From Betaproteobacteria bacterium GR16-43 (lineage in GTDB: Bacteria; Pseudomonadota; Gammaproteobacteria; Burkholderiales; Usitatibacteraceae): a stretch of 64,000 bases of DNA. The position numbers were made by a program, and so were the translations under genes. The stretch covers positions 4,216,001 to 4,280,000 of the forward strand of contig CP019169.1 in NCBI GenBank assembly GCA_001953215.1, written 5' to 3'. The notes under the pieces were generated by a model. That model did no database searches. It was not told the origin of the DNA and was given only the letters and a program-made list of their open reading frames with translations. Of this stretch, positions 1 through 8,800 are shown one piece after another. Each line of letters opens with the position of its first letter. The first letter of the stretch is position 1.

Positions 1-807
1 CCATTGGTCGAAGCGCCGCACCAGCCACGCGTCTCCATCCCGCTTCCAGTAGCGGGGGCCGGTCACGTTTTCATCGGCCTTCCAGCGGCGGCCGGCGCCG
101 GACCAGAGCGACGCATAGGTGTAGCCCTCGTCCACGACGAAGCGCGCGAACTCGCCTTGCGTCACGGCGCGCTCGGCGATCGAGAATTGCTCGAGGTGCG
201 CCTGCTGCCCCGGCAACTCGTTGTCGAACGCGAAGTCGTGGCGGCCGCTGGAGCCTCCCTGCAGGAAATCGCCGCCGGAAAAGTAGACGTCGCGCGCCGG
301 AGCGGCCAGTGCCGGGGGCGGCTCGAGGCCCGGCAGGTCGGGACCCGGCAAGCCGAGCGACTGCAGGGACATGAGGAACGCCTCGCCGTGCATGTCCTCG
401 TGCAGCAGGGCCAGGCGGAAGAAGTAGCGTTGCGCCTCGTCGCTGCGCTTGAGGCGCTTCAGCGTGGTCTCGAGCGTGCGGCCGAGGAAATCAAGCACCT
501 CGGAGCGCGGCATGCGCGCGATGTCCCAGCGGTCGCGATGGGCCACGAGGGCCGAATTGAAGCGCCGGTCCGCATCCGGGGCGATCGACGGCGTGCGCTC
601 GCCCGTCGGGTCGTCCTCCCGGTAACGCGTGCACCAGAACTCCTGGAACCAGGCCAGGTGCGAGAGTTCCCAGAGCGGCGGGTTCACGTCTTCGCGATAC
701 GGGAACGCGAGCGCCTGGTCGTCGAGGTGGGCGTAGATCGCGAGCGTGCGGGCCCGCGCGTCTCGCAACGCGGCGGCCAGCGCCTTCGGTTCGTATACTT
801 CCCGCAT
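1..807 (-). CDS. senA: SenA, selenoneine synthase (EgtB-like non-heme iron enzyme), C-terminus cut by window
   Basis: This is an EgtB/formylglycine-generating-enzyme-like protein. The 269 visible codons start at an ATG on the complement of 805-807. An N-terminal DinB-like helical domain carries LSHLAWFQEFW (His50) and, further on, HEDMHGE (His136, His140, Glu142), the three-residue iron site of sulfoxide-synthase relatives. The start of the C-terminal FGE-sulfatase fold is visible before the window edge. SenA is known to join hercynine to a selenosugar with O2, giving selenoneine. I prefer SenA to a second EgtB because it is head-to-head with a SenB-type glycosyltransferase next to selD, and because a separate, divergent egtB lies 2 kb away. 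The distal end, including substrate-specificity residues, is outside the window. Confidence 0.85.
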   Translation of the reverse strand, partial: MREVYEPKALAAALRDARARTLAIYAHLDDQALAFPYREDVNPPLWELSHLAWFQEFWCTRYREDDPTGERTPSIAPDADRRFNSALVAHRDRWDIARMPRSEVLDFLGRTLETTLKRLKRSDEAQRYFFRLALLHEDMHGEAFLMSLQSLGLPGPDLPGLEPPPALAAPARDVYFSGGDFLQGGSSGRHDFAFDNELPGQQAHLEQFSIAERAVTQGEFARFVVDEGYTYASLWSGAGRRWKADENVTGPRYWKRDGDAWLVRRFDQW

Positions 808-1771
808 GCCTTCATCCTCGAAGCCGCTGGTGCGCATCGTGACGCCGGGAACCCGCGAGGCGAACAACGGGAACTGGCGGACGGGTGTGCGCTGGGCGGC
901 CGCGTTGCGTGGCTCCTTCCGGGTGATTTTACAGAGCGAATGGCGCGGTGAATCGGCTGATGCGCTCGTGGCTCTCCATGCACGGCGCAGCGCCGCCTGC
1001 ATCGCGGGCTTCCACGCCCGCTTCGCGGAACGCCCCATCGGACTCGTCCTCACGGGCACCGACCTGTATCACGACCTTCCGGACGATCTCCAGGCCCAGG
1101 CGTCGCTTCGCATCGCTTCGCGTATCGCGGTGTTGCAGGATGACGCCCGGCCTCGGGTTCCGGAAGGTGCACGCGGGAAGGTCCACGTGATCTACCAATC
1201 GGCGCGCGCCCTGCGGCCTGCCGCGAAGTCCGGCGAGCGGCTCGATTGCGTCGTGGTCGGGCACCTGCGCGCCGAGAAGGATCCGGAAACCCTGTTCCGG
1301 GCGCTGCGCACCCTGCCGGCGGAACTGCCGATTCGTGTCCTGCACGTCGGTGCCGGGCTCGATCGAACGCTCGCCGCGCACGCCCGCCAACTCATGCGTA
1401 CGCATCCGCGCTACCGATGGGCCGGGGCCCTGCCCCATGGCCTGGCGCGGGCCGCGATCAAGCGAGCCCACCTGCTGGTGCATCCGTCACGCCTCGAAGG
1501 GGGAGCCAATGTGATCGCCGAAGCGATCATGTCGGGTACGCCCGTGATGGGGAGCCGGATGTCCGGGAACATCGGCATGCTCGGCGCGAACTACCCGGGG
1601 TTCTTCCCGGTCGGAGATTCCAGGGCGCTCGCGGCGATGTTGGCGCGCGCCGCGACGGATCCGCGCTTCCTGGCCCGGTTGCGTGCCGCCGGCGATCGCC
1701 GCAAGCCCTTGTTTCGACCGGAAAAGGAGGCCGCCGCCGTTCGCGCTTTCGTCCGCGGGCTCCTCGCGTAA
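806..1771 (+). CDS. senB: SenB, selenosugar synthase (GT-B glycosyltransferase)
   Basis: A 321-aa GT4-like protein beginning MPSSSKPLVRIVTPGT with the NNGNWRT segment near the start. It ends in a GT-B nucleotide-sugar site with HPSRLEGGANVIAEA (the E-x7-E pattern). SenB is the enzyme that makes a selenosugar from selenophosphate and a UDP-sugar in the selenoneine pathway. The call rests on this fold together with senA upstream and selD 52 bp downstream on the same strand. The ATG at 806 shares the CATG of the senA start, so no ribosome-binding site lies outside senA; in-frame GTG codons at 830 and 839 are alternative starts. Acts in the cytoplasm. Confidence 0.85.
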   Translation: MPSSSKPLVRIVTPGTREANNGNWRTGVRWAAALRGSFRVILQSEWRGESADALVALHARRSAACIAGFHARFAERPIGLVLTGTDLYHDLPDDLQAQASLRIASRIAVLQDDARPRVPEGARGKVHVIYQSARALRPAAKSGERLDCVVVGHLRAEKDPETLFRALRTLPAELPIRVLHVGAGLDRTLAAHARQLMRTHPRYRWAGALPHGLARAAIKRAHLLVHPSRLEGGANVIAEAIMSGTPVMGSRMSGNIGMLGANYPGFFPVGDSRALAAMLARAATDPRFLARLRAAGDRRKPLFRPEKEAAAVRAFVRGLLA

Positions 1772-1823
1772 GGGAACCAGCTAGAATTCCGACTCACTCC
1801 GCAGTTCGCAAGGAAATCCGTCC

Positions 1824-2867
1824 ATGGACATGCAGGTCCGACTGACCCAGTTCAGCCACGGTGGCGGATGCGGCTGCAAGATCGCGCCCGGGGTGCTCGA
1901 GCAGATCCTGTCCAAGGCGGCGCCCGGGATCATCCCGAAGGAGCTGCTGGTCGGCATCGAGACCAGCGACGACGCGGCGGTCTACCAGATCAACGACCGC
2001 CAGGCGATCGTCGCAACCACCGATTTCTTCATGCCGATCGTCGACGATCCGTTCGACTTCGGGGCCATCGCGGCCACCAACGCCATCTCCGATGTCTACG
2101 CGATGGGCGGCCGCCCGCTCTTCGCGCTCGCCCTGGTCGGCATGCCGGTGAACCAGATTCCGCTCGACGTGATCCGCCGCGTGCTCGAAGGCGGCGAGTC
2201 CGTGTGCGCGCGCGCCGGCATCCCGGTGGCGGGCGGGCACACGATCGATTCGGTGGAACCGATCTACGGCCTGGTTGCGATCGGCCTCGTCGATCCCGCC
2301 CACGTGAAGCGCAACTCGGGCGCGAAGCCCGGCGACGATCTCGTGCTGGGCAAGCCGCTCGGCGTCGGCATCTACAGCGCGGCGCTGAAGAAGGGAAAGC
2401 TCGATGACGCCGGCTACCGCGCGATGATCGAGAGCACGACGCGCCTGAACACACCCGGCACGAAGCTGGGCCTGCTCGCGGGCGTGCATGCACTCACCGA
2501 CGTGACCGGATTCGGATTGCTGGGCCACCTCGTGGAAATCGCGAAGGGCTCGAAGGCGACCGCCGAAGTCGACTGGAATTCGGTGCCGTTGCTCTCGAAG
2601 ACCCTCGAGCTCGCACGCGAAGGCTTCATCACGGGCGCCTCGGCACGCAATTGGGCGGGCTACGGAACATCGGTGCAACTAGGACCGAAACTGTCCGAGC
2701 TCGAGAGGACAATCCTCACGGATCCGCAGACGAGCGGCGGCTTGCTCGTGGCCTGCGACCGCGCCACCACGCCCGAAGTGCTCGAGACGTTTCGAGCCGA
2801 CGGCTTCGGCGAGGCGCGCGTCATCGGACGAATCCACGCGGGAGATGCCCGCGTAACCGTGAACTAG
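1824..2867 (+). CDS. selD: Selenophosphate synthetase SelD (SenC role)
   Basis: A 347-aa SelD that makes selenophosphate from selenide and ATP. The N-terminal motif GGGCGCK gives Cys16 and Lys19, matching the catalytic Cys/Lys pair of E. coli SelD. The protein uses cysteine rather than selenocysteine, so no UGA recoding is needed. The ATG at 1824 has AAGGA at 1810-1814. In this locus it would supply SenB (the role named SenC in selenoneine clusters). No selA, selB or selU is present in the window, so its contribution to selenoprotein or tRNA selenation cannot be judged here. Confidence 0.95.
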   Translation: MDMQVRLTQFSHGGGCGCKIAPGVLEQILSKAAPGIIPKELLVGIETSDDAAVYQINDRQAIVATTDFFMPIVDDPFDFGAIAATNAISDVYAMGGRPLFALALVGMPVNQIPLDVIRRVLEGGESVCARAGIPVAGGHTIDSVEPIYGLVAIGLVDPAHVKRNSGAKPGDDLVLGKPLGVGIYSAALKKGKLDDAGYRAMIESTTRLNTPGTKLGLLAGVHALTDVTGFGLLGHLVEIAKGSKATAEVDWNSVPLLSKTLELAREGFITGASARNWAGYGTSVQLGPKLSELERTILTDPQTSGGLLVACDRATTPEVLETFRADGFGEARVIGRIHAGDARVTVN

Positions 2868-2887
2868 GAATCGCGCGAGGAGGACTC

Positions 2888-4183
2888 ATGGAACGACCGA
2901 GCCGCACTGCCCAACCCGCACCTCGCAGTCCTGCCGCGCGCACCGACCTCGCCGCCCGCTTCGACGCGATTCGCGGCACCACGCGCGCGCTCGCCGCGCC
3001 GCTGTCGGCCGAAGATTGCGCGATCCAGTCGATGCCCGACGCAAGCCCGACCAAGTGGCACCTCGCGCACACGACGTGGTTCTTCGAAACGTTCATCCTT
3101 GCGCCGAATGCCACCGGCTATCGCGCGTTCGATCCGTCGTTCAAGGTCCTCTTCAATTCGTACTACAACGGCGTGGGCGACAAGCATCCGCGCCCGGAGC
3201 GCGGCCTGCTGTCACGGCCCGCGCTGGCCGAGGTCCTCGCCTATCGCGAGCACGTGAACCACGCGATGCAGGATCTCCTCGCCACGGGCCTCGAGGCGCC
3301 GCTCGCGGCCCTGGTCGACCTCGGCCTGCACCACGAGCAGCAGCACCAGGAACTGATCCTCACCGACTTGAAGCACATGCTCTCGCGCAATCCGCTGCGC
3401 CCCGCGTACCAGAAGCAATGGCCACTCACGGCGGTCGAGCCGCGCAAGGCATCGTGGATCGGTGTCGAGGGCGGCGTGCGCGAAATCGGCCACGCGGGCG
3501 ACGGCTTCACGTTCGACAATGAGACGCCGCGCCATCGCGTCTTCCTCGAGGATTTCGAGATCGCGTCCAACCCGGTGACGCACGGTGACTTCATCGCGTT
3601 CATCGAGGACGGCGGCTACCGCCGGCCGGAACTTTGGCTCTCGATGGGCTGGGATGCGGTAAACGCGCGCGGTTGGGAAGCCCCGATGTACTGGGAGAAG
3701 CGCGACGGACAATGGCACACCTTCACGTTGCGCGGCCTGGCTCCCGTCGAGCCCAACACCCCGGTTTGCCACATCAGTTTCCTGGAAGCCGAGGCCTACG
3801 CGCGCTGGGCCGGCGCCCGCCTGCCGACGGAAGCCGAATGGGAAATCGCCTCCGCGCTCGCGCCGATGGAAGGCAACTTCCTCGAGAGCGGCGCCTATCA
3901 CCCGTTGGCGCTCCGCGAGGCCGTTGCGCACGGCGTGCCCGCGCAGATGTTCGGCGATGTCTGGGAATGGACGCGCAGCGACTACGGTCCGTATCCCGGC
4001 TTCCAGCCCGCGGAAGGTGCCGTGGGGGAATACAACGGCAAGTTCATGTGCGGCCAGTACGTGCTCCGCGGCGGCTCGTGCGCCACGCCCGCGTCGCACA
4101 TCCGCGCGAGCTATCGCAACTTCTTCCCGCCCGATGCGCGCTGGCAGTTCTCCGGCGTGCGCCTCGCACGCGACGCCCGTTGA
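2888..4183 (+). CDS. egtB: EgtB, hercynine sulfoxide synthase (ergothioneine biosynthesis)
   Basis: A 431-aa protein with a DinB domain followed by an FGE-sulfatase domain. Iron ligands are visible as His61 in WHLAHTTWFF and as HHEQQHQE (His149, His153, Glu155). The C-terminal half has FGDVWEWT and the YVLRGGSC segment typical of the family. EgtB attaches a thiol to the imidazole C2 of hercynine using O2. The start at 2888 was chosen because GAGGAGG lies at 2877-2883; the frame is open further upstream but without homology. No egtA or egtC is present, which suggests a cysteine-using rather than gamma-glutamylcysteine-using enzyme, and no egtE lyase is seen. It lies 20 bp after selD. Confidence 0.93.
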   Translation: MERPSRTAQPAPRSPAARTDLAARFDAIRGTTRALAAPLSAEDCAIQSMPDASPTKWHLAHTTWFFETFILAPNATGYRAFDPSFKVLFNSYYNGVGDKHPRPERGLLSRPALAEVLAYREHVNHAMQDLLATGLEAPLAALVDLGLHHEQQHQELILTDLKHMLSRNPLRPAYQKQWPLTAVEPRKASWIGVEGGVREIGHAGDGFTFDNETPRHRVFLEDFEIASNPVTHGDFIAFIEDGGYRRPELWLSMGWDAVNARGWEAPMYWEKRDGQWHTFTLRGLAPVEPNTPVCHISFLEAEAYARWAGARLPTEAEWEIASALAPMEGNFLESGAYHPLALREAVAHGVPAQMFGDVWEWTRSDYGPYPGFQPAEGAVGEYNGKFMCGQYVLRGGSCATPASHIRASYRNFFPPDARWQFSGVRLARDAR

Positions 4184-4809
4184 ACGAACCAGACCTCGCC
4201 GAGGCCCTCGAGCACTATCGCGATCTCGCTCCGCGCTACGACCATCGCACGCGATTCATCGACGCGATCCGCCAGCGCACGATCGACGCGCTGAAGCTCG
4301 CCCCGGGCGAGACGGTGCTCGATGCGGGTTGCGGCACCGGCTGGTGCATTCCGCGCCTCGCTTCCGCAGTGGGGCCCACGGGTCGCGTGCTCGCGTTCGA
4401 TCCGTCCCCGGAAATGCTGGCCATCGCGAATTCCCGCACGGCCGCGGCGCCGATCGAACTCTTTCGCGCGACCGGTGAAGAGGTGACGCTCACGCATCCG
4501 GCGCACGCGATCCTCTTCAGCTACACCCACGACCTGCTTCATTCCCGCGCCGGGATCGAGAACCTTTTCCGGCAGGTGCATCCCGGGGCGCGCGTCGCGG
4601 CCACCGGCACGAAGCTCTACGCGCGCTGGCTGGCACCGGCGAACTGGTACCTGCGCGCGAGCCATCGCGGCTACATCACGAACTTCGAGGGATTCGAGGC
4701 GCCGTGGACCGTGCTCGCGGAATACCTCGACGACTTCCACGTCGAGACCGGGCCCTTCACGCAGCACTACGTCGCGACCGGACGCGTGCGCGCTCAGGCC
4801 GCGAAGTAG
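4180..4809 (+). CDS. Class I SAM-dependent methyltransferase in the egt operon, substrate unknown
   Basis: A 209-aa Rossmann-fold methyltransferase. Motif I is VLDAGCGTG (residues 46-54), followed by VLAFDPSPEML for the second strand. The start is a TTG overlapping the egtB stop (TTGA at 4180-4183), which implies translational coupling. The 3' end overlaps the convergent egtD by 16 bp. It is not EgtD-like: it is shorter and lacks the EgtD features found in the neighbour. Position suggests a role linked to ergothioneine or selenoneine, perhaps S/Se-methylation or detoxification, but that is inference; a generic small-molecule methyltransferase is equally possible. Confidence 0.8.
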   Translation: MNEPDLAEALEHYRDLAPRYDHRTRFIDAIRQRTIDALKLAPGETVLDAGCGTGWCIPRLASAVGPTGRVLAFDPSPEMLAIANSRTAAAPIELFRATGEEVTLTHPAHAILFSYTHDLLHSRAGIENLFRQVHPGARVAATGTKLYARWLAPANWYLRASHRGYITNFEGFEAPWTVLAEYLDDFHVETGPFTQHYVATGRVRAQAAK

Positions 4810-5789
4810 ACCGAGTACTCGCCGCCGGGGCTGGTCCAGGTTCGCCCGGACGCGAAACCCGCTTCCTTCAGCAAGGCCACGAAGGTCTCGGGCTGGTACT
4901 TGTACGAATTCTCGGTGTGGATGCGCTCGCCCTTCGCGAACGGGCGCACGCGGTTTCCCAGGCGCACGGTCTGGTCGCGCACCGCCTCGAGGTGCATCTC
5001 CACGCGGCCCTGCGGCTCGTTGTAGAAGCCCCGGTGCACGAAGCCATCCAGCACGAAGTCGAACCCGAACTTGCTGTTGAGGTGCAGCAGAGCATTGCGG
5101 TTGAACGCCGCGGTGACACCGAGCGCATCGTCGTAGGCCGCGTCGAGGCGCGCCTTCTCCTTCTTGCCGTCGACGCCGATCAGCAGCCCGCTGCCCGGAC
5201 GGCCGTCGAAATACCGGCGCACGCCCGACAGGAACACGCGGGCCTCGGTGGGCGTGAAGTTGCCGATGCTCGAACCCGGGTAGAAGAACGTGACCGGGCC
5301 CCGCTCGAGGAGACCGTCCAGGTCGAGCTTGCGGGAGAAGTCGGTCACCACACCGACCATTTCGATCTCGGGGAAGTCCGGCGCCATGCGCGCGAGCGAG
5401 CGCTCGACCTCCGGCCCCGCGATATCGACGGCCAGGTAGCGCTTCGGGTTCACGAACGGCAGCCACCCTTCGGCCTTGCAGCAATCTCCCGCCCCCAGGT
5501 CGATGAACTGGCCGCCCTGCCCCACGGCCTCGGCGATTTCGGCGCGGTGCTCGCGGAATAGCGCGATCTCGGTGCGGGTCGGGTAGTACTCCGGAAGCTG
5601 GCAGATGGCGCCGTAGAGCGCGCAGCCCAGCTCGTCGTAGAAATATTTCGGTGACACGCGCGCCGGGTTCGCCAGCAGGCCGGCGATGACGTCGGCCCGC
5701 TCGTCGTGCTCGATCGCGGGGGTGCGATGCACGACCCGATAGCCCTTGGGATCGGTAACCGGTTTCTTCAGGGGAATGGCGGAACTCAT
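4794..5789 (-). CDS. egtD: EgtD, histidine N-alpha trimethyltransferase
   Basis: A 331-aa EgtD-family protein that trimethylates histidine to hercynine with SAM, the committed precursor for both ergothioneine and selenoneine. The SAM-binding segment reads FIDLGAGDCCK and is followed by YLAVDIAGPEVE. The ATG complementing 5787-5789 was chosen over upstream in-frame codons because GGAGAG lies 12 nt upstream and the family N-terminus begins here. It is convergent with the methyltransferase (16-bp overlap) and divergent from the large oxidoreductase, with 102 bp between their starts that should hold both promoters. Confidence 0.93.
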   Translation of the reverse strand: MSSAIPLKKPVTDPKGYRVVHRTPAIEHDERADVIAGLLANPARVSPKYFYDELGCALYGAICQLPEYYPTRTEIALFREHRAEIAEAVGQGGQFIDLGAGDCCKAEGWLPFVNPKRYLAVDIAGPEVERSLARMAPDFPEIEMVGVVTDFSRKLDLDGLLERGPVTFFYPGSSIGNFTPTEARVFLSGVRRYFDGRPGSGLLIGVDGKKEKARLDAAYDDALGVTAAFNRNALLHLNSKFGFDFVLDGFVHRGFYNEPQGRVEMHLEAVRDQTVRLGNRVRPFAKGERIHTENSYKYQPETFVALLKEAGFASGRTWTSPGGEYSVYFAA

Positions 5790-5891
5790 CGAGAAGGACT
5801 CTCCGTAGAGCGAAGCATCATAACAAAGCCCCCATGCATCCAAGGGATACGGAAGGGGAACAGCTCCGGATTCGCATAAAATTACACCTCC

Positions 5892-8800
5892 ATGCCTGCT
5901 TCTTCCTTACTGAATCTTTCCCACGGCCTGTCATTCGACGATCTCCACGCTCCGGAGGGATTGTCCACGCTCGACGGCCATTTCCTGTCCTCGTTGAAAC
6001 GCGAAGATGCGGCGCTGCATGACCGCTTGGTCGCGGCACGGGCCGATCCCCTGACACTCACCGCGCTGGCCGAAGCCGAGTTGCTGATCGCCGTGGCCCC
6101 CCAGGTGGACCACTTCGTGGCGCAGTTGTTCGACATCGAAGGCGAATGGGAGGCCCTGCGCGTGGGCCACGTGCGCCTGGCCCCGCTCTTCCGCGTGAAG
6201 CGCAAGTTCGTGCAGCGCCGCGCGATGTTGAAGTACAAGGCCGACGAAGCCGCGAAGTTCGACGGTCCGGCCCTCGAAGCCGAGATCGCCGCGTTGCTCG
6301 GCGGAACCTTCGACGAGTTGCCCTTCGCCGAACAGGTGCTCGCCTGGCAGGAGGATGAAGCGAAGCATGCGGACGCGCTCGCCGTCGCCGAGAAGTTCGC
6401 CGCATGGTCGGCCCACACGCCGGAGGGCCGCGCGCGTCATCGCGCCGGCGTCCTCTTCAAGCCGCCGCAGCGCGTCGATCCGCTGCATCTCGTGCCGACG
6501 GTGGAAGTGGCCAAGCCCGAGGGCTACACGGTTCATCGCCTGCACCACATCCGCCGCCGCGAGGGCTTCGCGCTCACCGATCACGGCACCAACCTGGCCG
6601 GCGCGCTTGACCAGGCGAACTACTGCATCTGGTGCCACGAACAGGGCAAGGACTCGTGCTCGATCGGCCTGAAGGAGAAACCCGCCGAGGACGGCAGCGT
6701 CGCGTTCAAGAAGAGCCCGTTCGGCATCCCGCTCGCCGGCTGCCCGCTCGAGGAACGCATCTCCGAATTCCACAAGCTGAAGACCGAGGCGTGGGCGATC
6801 GGCGCGCTGGCGATGATCATCATCGACAACCCGACCGTGTGCGCCACGGGCCATCGCATCTGCAACGACTGCATGAAGGCGTGCATCTACCAGCGCCAGA
6901 CGCCGGTGGACATCCCGCAGGCCGAGACGCGCACGCTGAAGGATGTGCTCGAGCTGCCGTGGGGCTTCGAGATCTACTCGCTGCTCACGCGCTGGAATCC
7001 GCTGAACATCAAGCGTCCGCTCCCGAAACCGCGCACCGGCAAGCGCGTGCTCGTGGTGGGCATGGGCCCCGCGGGCTTCACCGTCGCGCATCACCTGATG
7101 AACGACGGCCACACCGTGGTCGGAATCGACGGGCTCAAGATCGAGGCGCTGCCTCCCGAGATCTCGGGCGTGGCCGACGATGGCTCTCGCGTGCCTTTCC
7201 AACCGGTTCGCCATGTCGCGGACCTGCGTGAAGCGCTCGACGAGCGCGTGATGGCCGGCTTCGGCGGTGTCGCGGAGTACGGCATCACGGTCCGTTGGGA
7301 CAAGAATTTCCTCAAGATGGCACGGCTGCTCGTGGAGCGTCGCGCGGAGTTCGCGCTCTTCGGCGGCGTGCGCTTCGGCGGCACGCTCAGTGCGGAGGAC
7401 GCGTTCGCGATGGGCTTCGACCACATCGCGCTGGCCCTCGGCGCGGGCAAGCCCACCGTGCTCGACATGCCGAACGGCCTCGCGCCCGGCGTGCGCACCG
7501 CTTCCGATTTCCTCATGGGCCTGCAGCTCACAGGTGCGGCCCGAAAGGACTCGATCGCGAACATGCAGGTTCGCTTGCCGATCGTCGTCATCGGCGGCGG
7601 GCTTACGGCCATCGACACGGCCACCGAGTCGCTCGCCTACTACGTGGTGCAAGTCGAGAAGTTCCTCGACCGCTACGAACAGCTCGTGCGTGAATCCAGC
7701 GCGGGGCAGGTGCGCAATGCCTGGAATGAAAACGAGACCCTGGTCGCCGAGGAATTCCTCACGCACGCCGAAGCGATCCGCGCGGAGCGTGCGGCTGCGA
7801 AGCTCCAGGGCCGCGAGCCTCACATCGTCGAGCTGCTGCGGGTCTGGGGCGGCGCGACGATTGCCTATCGCAAGCGGCTGATCGACAGTCCTTCGTACAC
7901 GCTGAACCACGAGGAGGTGGAAAAGGCGCTCGAGGAAGGCATCGATTTCGCCGAGAACCTGACGCCCATCCGCATCGACGTGGACGCCGAGGGCCGCGCG
8001 ACCGCGCTCGTCGCGAAGTTCCAGCCCGCCGAGGGAGAGGCGCGCGAAGTCGTGATCCCGGCGCGCACGCTCCTGATCGCCGCCGGCACGCAGCCCAACA
8101 CGGTCCTCGCGCGCGAGGAGCCGGGCTACTTCAAGATGGACGGCCGTTACTTCGGCGCGGTCGACGAAGACGGCAACGCGGTCAAGCCGGAATACTCGAC
8201 CTCGAAGCCGGCCGTGCCCAACGTGCTGATGTGGCGCGGCGAAGGCGATCGGTTCATGAGCTACTTCGGCGACCTGCACCCGTCGTACTTCGGCAACGTC
8301 GTGAAGGCGATGGGCTCGGCCAAGCAGGGCTACCCGGTGGTGAGCCGCGTGCTCGAGCGCCGTCCTTCGCGGCCCTTCGCCGATTCGCTGCAGTTCATGG
8401 CCGGGCTCAACGCGCGGCTGCGGGCGACCGTCCACAAGGTCGTGCGCCTCACGCCGAAGATCGTCGAAGTGATCGTCCATGCTCCGCAGGCGGCGAAGCA
8501 ATTCCATCCGGGGCAGTTCTATCGCCTGCAGAACTTCGAGACGCGCGCGGCCACGATCGACGGCACCACGCTGCTCATGGAAGGCCTGGCGCTCACGGGC
8601 GCGTGGGTCGATCGCGAGAAGGGGCTCGTCTCCACCATCGTGCTCGAGATGGGCGGCTCCAGCGACCTGTGCGCCGCGCTGAAACCGGGCGAGCCCGTGA
8701 TCCTGATGGGTCCGACGGGGACGGCGACCGAATCGAAAGCCGGCGAGACCGTCGTGCTGGTCGGTGGCGGCCTCGGCAACGCGGTGCTCTTCTCCATCGG

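Noticed and set aside
4-951. Plus-strand open frame at the window start
   Set aside because: It is antisense to senA, whose iron-binding HEDMHGE and DinB motifs are clear on the minus strand.
1824-2867. Possible selenocysteine in SelD
   Set aside because: The catalytic position is encoded as Cys and the frame has no internal TGA, so recoding is not needed.
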